Assembly (NCBI GenBank): GCA_033002965.1
Contig: JAURVB010013634.1
Location: 38,310 to 102,309, forward strand
Source: Piper betle
Lineage: Eukaryota > Streptophyta > Magnoliopsida > Piperales > Piperaceae
Direction of reading: 5' to 3'
Length of the DNA: 64,000 nucleotides
Shown here: positions 1-12,088 of the stretch, one piece after another
Position numbering within the stretch: position 1 is the stretch's first letter
How the letters are laid out: the number at the start of each line of letters is the position of its first letter
Notes under the pieces: generated by a model
The model's input: the letters and a program-made list of their open reading frames with translations, nothing else
The model's database searches: none
What the model was told of the DNA's origin: nothing
Made by a program: the position numbers and the translations under genes

Positions 1-75
1 GACTCGACTCGAACCAACGGTCGAACCGACTGGTTCGGTAACGTAAAACCCTAACTCGAGTCACGGGTTTTACAT
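1..75 (-). mobile_element. Family A LTR, terminal fragment at the window edge
   Basis: The stretch ends in CACGGGTTTTACA. This is the reverse complement of the TGTAAAACCC start seen at 21892 and 54854, and it matches the right end of the LTR at 44758-47609. It sits inside the Tekay 5' LTR, whose sequence resumes at 76 in the same register as the 3' LTR near 6305. It is therefore a later insertion. The rest lies outside the window, so no target duplication can be read. Confidence 0.75.
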
Positions 76-1740
76 AACAGGTCTAGTTTTTGGTGCAGAC
101 GTGGGGAGAACAGTCCTCTTCCTTGTGTCGTCAAAAGGTGGTCGATCCTTCCTGTTTTGATGCTGGCTTAATGTTGTTGAACATCTAAATGGTAGCAAGG
201 TGCAAGAAAGAAGTGGTCTGGAGGCTGGGAGAAGAATGACGAACTTGTTTTTGGAGAAGAGAAGAATGGCGAAGGGAAGAAGAAGAAGAAGGGTGGCAAA
301 CTTGCAAATACTACTTGACACGACGCGGCTCGAGTAAAAAATAATACTAACTCGTAATAATTCTTTAAAAATAATTATTCTAATGGGTTATGGGTTAAAG
401 TTACTTAACTAATTAATTGTTATACCAAATCGCCACAAGTAATAAAAATACGGTAATGATTAACGGTCGATAATTAATCGATGTACTACAAGCGATTAAA
501 TTAAATCGAATGATTATAAGTGATTATAAAAATAAAGATTTTACCTTTACCATGATAATTTTAATATTTGGTAAATAAAGTGATTATTTAAAAAATTAAT
601 TAGTAATGTAGAAAATGGGTTATTAAACTATAATCGGGTAAAAAATCACAAGCGTCAAACCTAAATATCATAATGAAAATAAATAAAGTTCGAAACTTTA
701 TTGAGTTGAATAATTTAAAATAACTGTATTAATAATATAATTGAATTACAATAATACAAATTATTTGAAATAATTTAATCAAACAACTTAATTAATTAAA
801 TTGCTATGATTAATGATATCGACTAAAAATTATAACCATAAATTAAATCATCTAGATCGGGGTTAAGTGATTATCACCGCAAAGGAAAATGAAATACTTG
901 TTTATAAGTTAATAAATACATTATCATTAGTGGAGTGTGAATTTTGATTTAGATAATAAATTTAAAATGTAAAGTAGCATTTAAATGATTATATCACATG
1001 TATAATTTAATATTTAATATTGTTGAATTTTAATAGTGATATATATGTTAGTCATTTAGTTGCATGCATTGCTACTCGAATAAAATTATACTTATGTCCC
1101 CATGTCGAAAGAGGGAAAAGGGCACAAGGCAGCACCCCCTGAAAGATTGAACACCTGTCCCCATGTCGAAAGCAGCAACAGGGCGCAATGGCGCAAGACG
1201 GCTCATTATGCACTTATGATACTGAAAGGGTGAGTCAATGGCAAACATAAGTAACTACAAACTGTGGGCCACGTAGTGTGTGTGTGCATGCATGGGACGG
1301 TAGCTGGATGGGGTGGCCACCCCTCCCAGCATATAATGAGGTCGGTATAGGCTCATAACAACTAAAAGGCTCTTGAAATGATAATGGGGATTAAATTGAC
1401 TTGTGTCATTTAATTATGCGACTTAGTGGTTTTATCACTAACGCAGAGTTGCCTCCGCAGGTGAGCAGCTTTAGATTGAAGAATAAAAGTAACTCAGGTT
1501 GAATTGATAATAAAAATTGGACTTCCTTATTATTCTCTTGTGTTATGAATGTGGCTATGGGAAATGGTCCGAGACTGTGGGACGGTTACTTTATATTTTA
1601 GAGAACATGATTTATTGTTATGATTTATGTTATATATTGCCAGACTTATTTGCTATTTTTCAATTCATGTTCTAGAATATTATCGTTACATCAATTATCT
1701 TTTTAGGTAACACCCGGTCCAGTTTGGGCAGGTCGCTACA
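76..1740 (+). mobile_element. 5' LTR of Tekay-type element 1 (partial, family B)
   Basis: This matches the 3' LTR of the same element from about 6305 to 8198 almost line for line, including the GTTTTTGGTGCAGACGTGGG block and the AT-rich middle. It ends in GGTCGCTACA and is followed at once by a primer-binding site. Its first part is missing because a family A LTR interrupts it at 75. The match is diverged by many substitutions and small indels, so the element is not recent. Confidence 0.85.
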
Positions 1741-1742
1741 GG

Positions 1743-1754
1743 TGGTATTAGAGT
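1743..1754 (+). other. Primer-binding site of Tekay element 1
   Basis: TGGTATTAGAGT lies two bases after the LTR end. It matches the usual plant initiator-methionine tRNA primer site TGGTATCAGAGC with two or three changes. The same leader follows the family B LTR in reverse at 55134 and below. Confidence 0.7.
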
Positions 1755-1931
1755 CTAGTTTCCCACAAGCTCTCATTTTATGACTCAAGTACCTTGTTGA
1801 AAAGTCTAGTAATTATCTTTTCCCAATGTGTTGTGTTATTAATTAAAAAATTTATTCGCTAGTAAATCTAAGTCATAACTGAAAAAGAAAATATTAATGA
1901 ACCATGATGGGAAAAAATTTTGATGTTTCAG

Positions 1932-2430
1932 ATGGCAGGCACTTGTAGACAGACAAACCGATCTACTCAGTCAAATTTGAACACTGAGAATGTATTGGCC
2001 TAGATCCTGACGGCCATACAGGGATTGGTGCAGGCTTTAGGAAATACAAATTTTGCAGTTCAGAATATTGTTCAACGGTTATCAGGAGTGGTAGCAGGGA
2101 ATGGAGCCTCAAACTTAGCAGCGAGTCCCAGAATCACCCCAAATGGTGGTCAAGGAAGTGCCCAAGGGTAGGCAGGGTTAGCAAACCCGGGCGAGGTAGG
2201 GGAGCATCCAAACCCAGTGCCACCAGTAGTCCGACAAGTGGTGCCGCCAGCTATTGATGACAATGACCATTACACTATGGAAAAGTTCAGGAAGAATGGA
2301 GCTGAACTATAAAAGGTATTTATTGGAGGGACTTCTCCAATAAAGGTGGAGATCTGGATAGACATTACCAAAAAGCTTTTAGGGCTTTGTCTGTGCCCAA
2401 TTGCCATGAAGTGAGGTTGTAAAGCCTTTT
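1932..2430 (+). pseudogene. gag remnant of Tekay element 1
   Basis: An ATG at 1932 opens a gag-like reading frame (start MAGTCRQTNRST) that runs into stops after about 25 residues and again later. The readable pieces include a glutamine-rich stretch and the motif KVFIGGTSP followed by a short helix, as in Tekay/Del capsid starts. The reading then jumps into sequence just before the reverse transcriptase. Most of the capsid, the zinc knuckle and the protease are missing, so this is a deletion fusion that could not make a working capsid. Confidence 0.6.
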
Positions 2431-4850
2431 TGGCTAACTCAGTTGTGTCTGAGTCAAAACCCAAAGAGCTGTCCATGATTGCTATGGTAGCAGAGTTTCC
2501 CGATGTATTCCTAGACAAACTTCCAGGGTTAACTCCCAAGCGGGCAGTGGAGTTTTCCATTGACCTACCACCTAGTACAACACCAATTTCTAAAGCACCA
2601 TACCATATGGCTCTAGCAGAACTCAGGGAGTTAAAGAGTCAGCTAGAAGAGTTGTTGCAGGTAGGCTTCATCTAACCAAGTATTTCACCCTGGGGAGCCC
2701 CTGTTCTATCTGTGAAGAAGAAAGATGGATCACTTCGGCTGTGTATTGACTATCGAAAACTCAATCAAGTGACAGTCAAGAATCAGCACACCTTACTGAT
2801 GACTTGTTTGATCAACTAAAAACAGCCAGAGTATTTTCTAAGATAGACTTGCAGTCTGGTTATCACCAGTTGCGAGTAAAGGAGTCAGATATATAGAAAA
2901 TGGCTTTCCAAACTCGGTAAGGACATTATGAATTTCTGGTCAAGCCTTTTGGTCTAACAAATGCACCAGCGACCTTTATGTCACTCATGAACACAATATT
3001 TCATGCATACTTGGACAAGTTTATTATCGTGTTTGTGGACGACATTCTGATCTATTCAACTAATGAAGAAGAGCATGTGAAACACCTATCCATTACTCTT
3101 CAAGTTCTGAGAGAAAATCAACTGTTTGCCAAACTCTCAGATTGTGACTTCTGGTTGAAGGTGGTAAACTTCCTAGGTCATATTATCTCAAAGGCCGGAA
3201 TTGTAGTGGATTTATCAAAAGTGAAAGCAATCACTGATTGGCAACAACCCTAGTCAGTTATTGGCATCATATGCTTCCTTGGCTTAGTAGGTTACTACAG
3301 AAAATTCATTAAAAACTTATCCTTAGTAGTTTCGCCGATGACCAAACTCACAAGGAACGAAGTCAAGTTCGAATGGAGTAGTAAGTGTGACGAGAGTTTC
3401 CAGTCTCTGAAGAAGAGTCTAACAACTGCACCAGTTTTAACCCTGCAAATGGTAATGAAGGATTCGTAGTCTTCAGTGATGCATCTCTATTGGGTTTAGG
3501 ATGTGTCCTTATGCAAGAAGGTAAAGTGGCAGCCTTTGCCTCTCGTCAATTGAAGATTCATAAGCAAAATTATGTAGCCCATGACTTGGAACTGGCAGCA
3601 GTGGTTTTTGCCCGGAACCTTTGGAGACACTACTTGTATGGAGCCCAGTTCGAAGTCTTCACTAACCACCAGAGTTTGAAGTATATCTTCACCCAGAATG
3701 ACCTTATAACCTTCAACAGAGGTGGTGGATAGAATATTTGAAGGACTACGACTTCCAAATCTTATACCATCTAAGGAAAGCAAATGTGGTAGCAGACACG
3801 TTGAGTCAGAAGGGCAAAGTGGACAAAAGTCAGCAGCTAGCTAGACTTTGGCCCATGTCAGTAGAAGTGGTAGCTATCAACCCTGTGGGGCAACTAACAG
3901 GATTATTGGCAAATTTGGTTATTTCCAATGATTTAGTTGATTGTGTTAAGCTAGCACAAATGGGTGATGAGGAGCTGAATGAAATGTTGGACAAGATTCT
4001 TGACATTATAGCTAATTCCAATAGTGTGATCAGATTTAGAGCAAGGTTGTGTGTACCCAAGGATGATCCACTAAGATGGAATATCTTGGAGGAGGCTCAT
4101 CGCGCAAAGTTCTCGATACACCTTGGACTTACTAAAATGTATCAAGATTTAAAGCTAACCTACTGGTGGATTGGGATGAAGAGGGATGTTGTGGATTTTG
4201 TCCCCAAGTTTCAAACTTGCCAATAGATCAAAGCCCAACATCAACTACCTGAATGACTATTGCAACCTTCAAAAATACCAACTTGGAAATGGGAGTGTGT
4301 CACATGCGATTTTATTGCAAAGCTCCCAAGGACTCAAAAAGCATGACTCCATATGGGTAGTTGTGAACAGACTAACAAAAGTAGCTCACTTCATCCCCAC
4401 GAAATCAATGTGGACGGCAGAATACCTGGCCGGATTGTATGTAGACAATATTATCAAGTTGCATGGGACTCCAAAGGTGATAGTCTCCGACTGAGATCCC
4501 CTATTCACCTCACATTTCTGGGAAGCTTTCCAAAAAGCCATGGGGACCCAAATCAAGTTGAGTAGAACATATCATCCCCAAACTGATGGTCAGAGTGAGA
4601 GAACTTTTCAAACTTTGGAAGATTTGTTAAAAGCTTGCTTTCTTGACAGGGGAGGTGACAGGGAGAAATATTTAGCCTTGGCTGAATTTACCTACATTAA
4701 CTCTTACCAAGCCAGTATAGGGATGGCTCCATTTGAAGCCTTATATGGTAGGCCCAGCAGATCTTTATCGTGCTGGCTGGAGTCTATCGAAGCAATCATA
4801 GTCGGGCTAGAGATGGTGTGGGAAGCAACTGAAAAGGTTAAACTCATTTA
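2430..4850 (+). pseudogene. Broken pol (RT, RNase H, integrase) of Tekay element 1
   Basis: Ty3/gypsy polyprotein segments appear in the usual order: protease tail and RT entry (PDVFLDKLPGLTP, 2500-2550), RT core ([11 protein letters not shown] near 2740; FVDDILIYS near 3030-3060), RNase H ([13 protein letters not shown] near 3470; [11 protein letters not shown] near 3655), integrase zinc finger (QTCQ near 4215), and integrase core (YHPQTDGQSERT near 4570; APFEALYGR near 4725). Domain order and the YGRP/SLSCW end fit the Tekay (Del) clade of chromoviruses. In-frame stops occur at about 2673, 2895, 3253, 4224, 4492 and 4848, and there are frameshifts, including near 2795 and 3450. It is non-functional. 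Confidence 0.9.
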
Positions 4851-5094
4851 GCAAAGGCTTATGGTAGCTCAGGATTGACAAAAGAGTTATGTCGATACAT
4901 GAAGGAGGGGCCTAGAGTTGCAAGTTGGGGAGTTTGTGTAAACATCTCCTATGAAGGGGGTGATCAAATTCAAAAATATTAGGGAAGTTGAAGCCAAGAT
5001 TCATAGGACCATTCCCAATCTTGGATTGAGTTGGAAATTTTGCATATAGACTAGCATTACAACCAAGCCTAGTTGGAGTACACAATGTTTTCCA

Positions 5095-5340
5095 TGTGTC
5101 AATGCTAAGAAATATGTACGAGATGAAGATTATATAATCACAAATTTTGAAGACTTAGAGTTACAATTAAATTTAACCTACGAGGAAAAGCCGATTCGCA
5201 TCCTGGCAAGAGAAATAAAGACACTCAAGAAGAAGGAAATTCTTTTGGTAAAGGTGTTGTTGAAAAATCAGGGTCAAAGGAAGCTACATGGGAGACTGAA
5301 CAAGAAATGGCAAGGAACTACCCTAGCCTATTCGTAGCAT
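5095..5340 (+). pseudogene. Chromodomain end of Tekay pol, element 1
   Basis: The segment reads HVSMLRKYVRDEDYI, then LTYEEKPIRILAREIK, then a frameshifted tail. This is the C-terminal chromodomain of a chromovirus integrase, a module that steers integration by binding chromatin. The same segment reads openly on the minus strand at 14799-15038, with the diagnostic ending NQGLEEATWEIEQEMARKY. Here a lost base near 5270 breaks the last helix. The stretch from 4851 to 5094 is frameshifted integrase C-terminus and linker. Confidence 0.8.
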
Positions 5341-5437
5341 AAGATTCATACTATTGTAATAGCATGAACCGATACTAGGTAAATAAAATTAATCATGATT
5401 TTCCTGTTCCCATTATGATATTTTGGGGACGAAGCAT

Positions 5438-5454
5438 TTCTAAGTTGGGGAGAT
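5438..5454 (+). other. Polypurine tract of Tekay element 1
   Basis: TAAGTTGGGGAGAT lies directly before the TGTAAAGACTG start of the 3' LTR. The same sequence precedes the LTR at 28915 and, in reverse complement, follows the one at 9417. This is the expected plus-strand priming site. Confidence 0.75.
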
Positions 5455-8198
5455 TGTAAAGACTGTGAAAATAATAATAATAATAGTATATTCGAACACA
5501 GAAAGGGAAGGACCAAACGTGTTATATTCTCTACCCAATTAATTATTTACCTGGTTAAATGAAATACAAGTGAGGGGTGTTTTCACATACCCTAGCCGCC
5601 ATTTTCATTTTTATAAATTTTGAAAGAGGACATCATTTTTCACATACAGGTGTAGGGGCGTCTTCCTCACCTTATCTGCCTAATTCTCCTCTTCCTTGCC
5701 GGTGTTTCTTCCCTGCTTGGGTATCCTTCCTATTTCCCTCTTGTTAATTTTCTTGTTAATCATGTAAATAAAGTCTCAAATCAACAAGAAAGAAAAGAAC
5801 TAAACTAAACTGGAAAACTGAAATCTCGTCCATGGCCGACGGGTGCAAATTGTTGGCGAGATGGGCAATTGTAAACAAGTTTGCAAGGCTTCCCCTCACA
5901 CCCCCGATGACCCCTCTAGATGCTGGGTCGAAGGGATGGCTCGCCATGTCCCTGGTTTCCAGTGGGTGGCAGAATTGCAGCTGTGAGTGGGCGGAGTTGC
6001 AAGGGTGACGGAAGGGACGACGTTCTGCTGAAACAGATGCTGTCATGGCAGCTTCAGATGGTAGACACTTGGCCGTGACGTTGGATCATCTTGCAAGGAG
6101 AAGGGGAGCATTCCTGGTGGTGCTGCTGGCCAGACAGAGTCATCTTACAGTCCCGGTGGTGCTGCTGGCTAGGAGTTTCGTGACTTGGTGCAGAACGTGA
6201 TTCACCTTGGTTAGTTGCTATAATGCACTAGCTTTGTGCTTATAATTGGATTGGTAGGGAAGGGAAGCAGTTGATGGAGTCATGATCTGGTTTTAGGTTG
6301 AAGAAGAAGACATAACGGGTGTGGTTTTTGGTGCAGACGTGGGGAGAACAATCCTCTTCCTTGTGTCGTCCCAAGGTGGGCGATCCTTCCTGTTTTGATG
6401 CTGGCTTGATGTTGTTGAACATCTAAATGGTAGCAAGGTGCAAGAAAGAAGTGGTCTTGAGGCTGGGAGAAGAAGGACGAACCTGTTTTTGGAGAAGAGA
6501 AGAATGGCGATGGGAAGAAGAAGAAGAAAAATGGTGGCAAACTTGCAAATACTACTTGACTAGACGCGGCTCGAGTTAAAAATAATACTAACTCGTAATA
6601 AATCTTTAAAAATAATTATTCTAATGGGTTATGGGTTAAAGTTGCTTAACTAATTAATTGTTGTACGAAATCGCCACAAGCAATAAAAATACGGTAATGA
6701 TTAATGGTCGATAATTAATTGGCGTACAACAAGCGATTAAATTAAATCGGAGGATTATAAGTGATTATAAAAGCAAAGATTCTACCTTTACCATAATAAG
6801 TTCAATAAGAGGTAAATAAAGTGGTTATTTAAATAACAAATTAGTAATGTAGAAAATGAGTTATTAAACTATAATTTGGTAAAAAATCACAAACGTCGAA
6901 CCTAAATAGCATAATGAAAATAAATAAAGTTCGAAACTTTATTGAGTTAAATAATTTAAAATAATTGTATTAATAATATAATTGAATTAAAATAATATGA
7001 ATTATTTTAAATAATTTAATCGAACAACTTAATTAATTAAATTGATATGACTAATGATAGCGACTAAAAATTATAACCGTAAACTAAATCATCAAGATGG
7101 AGGTTATGTAATTATCACTGCAAAGGAAAATTAAATACTTGTTTATAAGTTAATAATTAATTTATCATTAGTAAAGTGTGAATTACGATTTAGATAATAA
7201 ATTTAAAATGTAAAGTAGCATTTAAATGATTATATCACCTGAATAATTTAATATTTAATATTGTTGAATTTTAATAGTGATATATATATATTAGTCATTT
7301 AGTTGCATGCATTGCTACGGGAATAAAATTATTCATATGTCTAATTTTACGTTCTCGTTAGGATTAGGATCGTTGGTCATAACTGCGAGTTCACTTACAA
7401 ACTATCCAGGTCCGTATAATTATTTGAAATGTTGTATTTTTCCTTGTTGGCAGCTCTGGTCGGCCTAAGCCCAGATTCGACCACCATGCACCGAGTGCAA
7501 CAGGGGTTAAAGATAATAGGGATTTGACCACTTTGTGGGAGTCTATGTCGACTTGAGTATCTGACCACCATGTGCCGGAATGCAACCAGGGTCGACTCAA
7601 TTCGGCACAAGGCATCACCCCTGAAAGATTAAACACCTGCACCCATGCCGAAAGGGGTGACAGGGTGCAATGGCACAAGACGGCTCATTATGCACTTGTG
7701 ATACTGTGACGGTGAGTCAATGGCAAATATCAGTAACTACTGGACGTGGGTCATACAGCGTGTGTGCGCATGCATGGGATGGTAGCTGGATGGTGGCACC
7801 CCTCTCAGGATATAACGGGCTCAGCATAGGCTCATAACAACTAAAAGACTCGTAGAATGATAATAGGGATTTTATTGACTTGTTTCATTTAATTATACAA
7901 CTTAGTGTTATTATCACTAACGCGGAATTGTCTCCGCAGGTATGAGCATGGAACGATGGGTAGAGTTGGGACAGCTGGAGGACTCTATTATTGGACTATT
8001 CTTTTCTCGAGATTCTTTGCATGGCAGTGGGATTTTGGTTCGGTTTATAAAACTTAGATTATTCCGAGCATTTGTATATTAAATTTATTGTTTTGGATTT
8101 AATTAAAATCTTGAAAATTAATAGGAAATTAATTTATTAGACACTTAGTTTCATATAGTAACACTTCGCTCGTGGCTCGAAATGGGTGGATCGTTACA
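5455..8198 (+). mobile_element. 3' LTR of Tekay element 1 (family B, 2744 bp)
   Basis: The LTR starts TGTAAAGACTGTGAAAA and ends GGTGGATCGTTACA. Its order of parts is: a short AT-rich start, a moderately GC-rich block (about 5640-6550), an AT-rich desert (6570-7370), a segment with repeated TATCTGACCACCATG-like phrases (7430-7700), and the end. Several short open frames exist inside but none has protein-like features. It abuts a truncated reverse copy of the same family at 8199. Confidence 0.9.
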
Positions 8199-9303
8199 CT
8201 CGTTATTGAAATAATCACTTTATTTATCTAATCTTCAATTTACTATGGTAAAGGTAAAATCTTTATTTCATTAATCACTTATAACCATCCGATTTAAATT
8301 AATAACTTATAATACACCAATTACTTTTTAACAGTTTATCATTACCGTATTTTTTTATTACTCATAGTGATTTTGTACAATTATTAATTACTTTAGCAAT
8401 TGTACCCCATAACCATTAAAATAATGATTTTTAAGAATTTATTACGAGTTAGTATTATTTTTTAACTCGAACCGGTGTCGTGTCAAGTATTATTTACGAG
8501 TTTGCCACCCAAGGGATTCTGCCTCTTCCCCGACACTCTTCTCTTCTCCAAGCCTCATCTTTGGCACCAAAAACAGACCTGTCCTTCTTCTCCAACCCTT
8601 ATCTTGGCACAAAAACCAGATCACGTCCTCTGTCAACTACAACCTTCCCCAGTAATCCAATTGGAAGCCTAAAGTTCCCTGTCATGCACCAAGGCGCAAG
8701 ATGCCTGGCCAGCAGCACTGCCGGTAATGCAAGGCACACACCGTCCGGCCAGCAACACAGCCGGGAACTCTCCCCTTCTCCCCGCATGACAACCCACAAC
8801 CTCAAGCCAAGTGAGCCTTGGCCGACGAATTGGTATGGATGCTTAACTTGACAAGCACCAAAAGAATTTCCTATAGAGTTGCCCATTATGCCAACCCCAT
8901 ACATAGAAATCAGAAGATGATAGGGATTGTAACTCAATTATCCTAACCCAAACAATTACATAGCATAGAAAGTTGATGAAGCAATAGCAATAGCAAGGCA
9001 GTCATGAATTGATGAAACTGCAGAAATTTGCATGGCGAACATGAAATGCATGCTTACCGGAAAACAAAATAGCAGCTATAAAATGAGCAAAAGGATGACA
9101 AGGAAAGCATACCGAATAGGACATGAAGATGAGGTGTAAGAACGCCGCCAAGAGAGGAGAGCAAAATGAGAGAAAGGAGAAGAAAATGGGAAGTAGGTGG
9201 CTAGGGTGAGGAAGACGCCCCTCTCAAAATAAAATGAAATGTCGGCTAGGGTATGGGAAAACACCCCAACACCCGTATTTCATTTAACCGGGTAGAGAAT
9301 AAA

Positions 9304-9343
<40 letters not shown>

Positions 9344-9417
9344 CCAACGTTCGATCCTTTCCAGATCGAGCCGAATTTTTTATTTTATTTTATTTTATTT
9401 TTTTCACAGTCTTTACA
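8199..9417 (-). mobile_element. Truncated 3' LTR of reverse Tekay element 2 (family B)
   Basis: Read on the minus strand it begins TGTAAAGACTGTGAAAAAAA at 9417, with the polypurine tract just outside it, and aligns to the first 1.2 kb of the family B LTR. It stops in mid-LTR at 8199, exactly where element 1 ends. Element 1 was therefore probably inserted into this LTR, with the rest lying left of the window. Open frames at 8480-8851 and 8599-8937 fall in the GC-rich block of this LTR and are not genes. Confidence 0.8.
9307..9343. repeat. (TAA)n microsatellite, about 12 units
   Basis: An uninterrupted AAT/TAA run lies near the start of the reverse LTR. The LTR at 5455 has only four or five such units at the same place, so this is an expansion of a native short repeat. 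Confidence 0.95.
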
Positions 9418-9554
9418 ATCTCCCCAATATAGAAATATTTTGTCCCCGAAATATCAAAACGGCCAATAGAACCATCATGATTAATTATTTCTTCGGTAGC
9501 GGTTCATGCTACTACAATTATAAGAATTTTATGCTACGAATAGGCAAGGGTATT
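9418..9554 (-). pseudogene. 3' internal end of reverse Tekay element 2
   Basis: This is the reverse complement of the segment between chromodomain and LTR in element 1 (5318-5454), including the polypurine tract. The last codons of pol lie against 9554. The matching remainder of the chromodomain starts at 14799, on the other side of the Athila/Tat-like insertion. Confidence 0.8.
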
Positions 9555-10709
9555 TGTTAGACTAATTTTAATAGCATGCAAGTATACATGGTCGCAACAA
9601 GTAATATAATGATAAAATCGAGTATCGTCCCACAGGGAGATGAATTTCCTATAATTAACTAAAGAAAATAAAATGAGGAGCAAAACAAAAATAACTAATT
9701 TAACTAAATCTAAGTAATAACTTTAAATTAAAAGTGAAGTCAAAATTATAAAACTCGTTCTAGAGTCGAATTTCCCTTAACATGATTTTAATCTTCATCA
9801 TATCTTACTTTTATCTTTTATTCCCTCAGATTGTCGATCTAGGATAATTATATGACATGGTGGCTCCCGCTCCTTCATGCTTCTATTATTTTGCCTCAAT
9901 TTCTACCTCCCGGTGATAATTGATTAATGAACAAAATAACGCATTAAGAATTGCCTTACAACCACATACGGTGTTGTGTATCTTCCGACCACAACGACAA
10001 ACAAGTCAAAAGACTCGTCGTATGATGAATTATCAATGACTAATCTAATTAATTTCTCCCGAAATCTAATTAAACCTCATGATCTAAAAAATAGGTGATC
10101 AATCTATTCTTAGCATTTAGAACATGATAATTCAAACGATCCGATTGAATAAAAGAGTAAGAGCTTGAAATGAATTCAATTAAATCATGTTAAGTTCCAT
10201 TCTTCTCTAGAACGAAATAAAAGCCTACTCCATAATAAAAATAGAAAATAATATAAAAGAAACTAATTTTTATTATGAAAGAGAAAGAAATTACAAAAAC
10301 TAAAACTACTATTTCTACTATAATTTGAAGCCAAGAGATGAGATATGATCAACAACAAATGACCACCCCTTTATATAGAAGTGGAGATACAAGAATTCGA
10401 AGAGGGTGTTCACAAATCGACGTAATCTAATTAATTATAATGTCCCTTTAAGTTTCCAACTGTTCGACTCCATTGAACACCATGAATTGTAGCCATTGGG
10501 TGGCGCCAAGTGTCATGACCAATCAAATCCAAAGCTTAATTTATTCATCTTTTTCTGCATTAAAACATCAAAGTTAAGCATATATAATAAAATATTAATT
10601 AACTAAAAAAATAAAGTAAAATATTACTTAATTAATAATGTTTATACCCGGGAAGTATAAAATCATATTAAAAACATGGGTAAATATTATATATTTTAAA
10701 CGCTTAACA
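9555..10709 (-). repeat. 3' LTR of the Athila/Tat-like element
   Basis: This 1155-bp LTR is nearly identical to 13643-14798. Differences seen by eye are CCCTCAGA/CCCTCGGA, ATTAATGAAC/ATTAATCAAC, CCACATAC/CCGCATAC, CTAAAAAAT/CTAAGAAAT and one A indel near 10257. The polypurine tract lies just to its right. Confidence 0.95.
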
Positions 10710-10727
10710 CACCCCCAAACTTAAACT
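10710..10727 (-). other. Polypurine tract of the Athila/Tat-like element
   Basis: On the minus strand the sequence just before the 3' LTR reads AAGTTTAAGTTTGGGGGTG. This G-rich tract is typical of Athila/Tat-type elements and fixes the element's orientation. Confidence 0.85.
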
Positions 10728-12088
10728 TTTGCGCGTCCCGAGCAAAATATCATAACAAAGAAAATTTTACTACACAAAAATACTTAGTCCCCATTATGTT
10801 CTCATATGATTCTTAATCAAACTATCAAGAGACAACAAGATGTCAATCAAATAAGAAATTCCCTTTCATCAATCACATCCAAAAGAAAGCTCTCTGTGTA
10901 TGTGTGTAAGATAATCCATTGGCTTATCATTCTCATCTGCAACTAAGAGAATACAATCAAGCACATGCTTAAATATGTTCACCTTTCGCTCCCATCTCCA
11001 CTAATGTAGGCAATGCCAATTTAATGGAATCAATAGGTCTTTATAGGTTGTAACGGGGCCAGGGGCTAGGGACCAAAAATAGAATAGACAAGATAGAAAA
11101 AATCAGAGGCTAATATGCACCCTAGAATTAAAAATCCTTTCTAAATCCTAACATACATGTATCAGCAAATCCCCAAACACCGTATCAATATGACACAAAC
11201 TTCCTTAAATGTAGTATCGACTTGACCCAATATAAGAATTAACTTTGCTTTGATTTTCCATTGACTACCTGCTACTTTTTCTTTTTTTCTTTTATTTCAA
11301 ACCAGTGGAAGACTATTGCTTCATCTTGTGTTTACTGGTGGAGGATCATTGCCTCATCTTTTCTTTTCTTTTTTTTCTTTTTCTTTTTTTTACAAAGCAA
11401 AGTACCAATAAAATCCACATTATCTTTTTAATCACCGCTCTATGACAAGAAATGCCTTCCCTCTATACTACTCAAAGTTTCATCCCTGTTAGAATTTAGA
11501 ACGATTTCAAAACACTAGGGTGCTAGGACTCAAGCAGCAAGATATATTTTCAATAAAAAGGCCAAGGCTAAAATAAGGGTAATCAAACAAATATGTATAA
11601 TAAAGGCCATGAAATTGTGTACAAAGGATAATTTATATTAGGTAGGCTTGAAGAAAGGCCCAGACTCATCAAATAGAAATGCCTATATCATTTTCCATCA
11701 ACATAGCAAGCCAAATATTTCGCCTCGAAAGTCGCTAGGGCAAATTCTAAAAGTCATGACCATCATGTACAATCCTTATTGCAAAACATTCATTGAAATC
11801 ATCTAAACCAAAGGATTGTGAAAATAATATAAGGTAGAGAACCAACTCTCAAATGTAATCTTTTACTCAGTTCATCCCTCATATCAATTAATCAAGTTGT
11901 CCCAAGAAAGGTAAGACTAATTCACATGTATCTATCATTGAACCAAGAGACTAAAATACTATTGCATAATAAAATTTTTATACTAAACTACACTATATAT
12001 ATGTATATCTAAATCTAAATATGAGTCAAGCATGAACAATATGCATAAAATTAAGGCATCACCCCCTAACTTAAACTAAACATTGTCC
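10728..12088 (-). mobile_element. Non-coding 3' internal region of the Athila/Tat-like element
   Basis: About 1.36 kb of AT-rich sequence lies between the stop of the open frame and the polypurine tract. Pyrimidine-rich runs occur near 11275-11390 (plus strand). No open frame longer than a few dozen codons has protein-like content. In autonomous Athila/Tat elements this zone often holds a long spacer or an extra open frame. I see neither an envelope-like frame nor integrase remnants that I can name. Confidence 0.6.

Noticed and set aside
8480..8937. Overlapping frames of 112-123 codons on both strands
   Set aside because: They are in the GC-rich block of a Tekay LTR. Openness on both strands reflects base composition.
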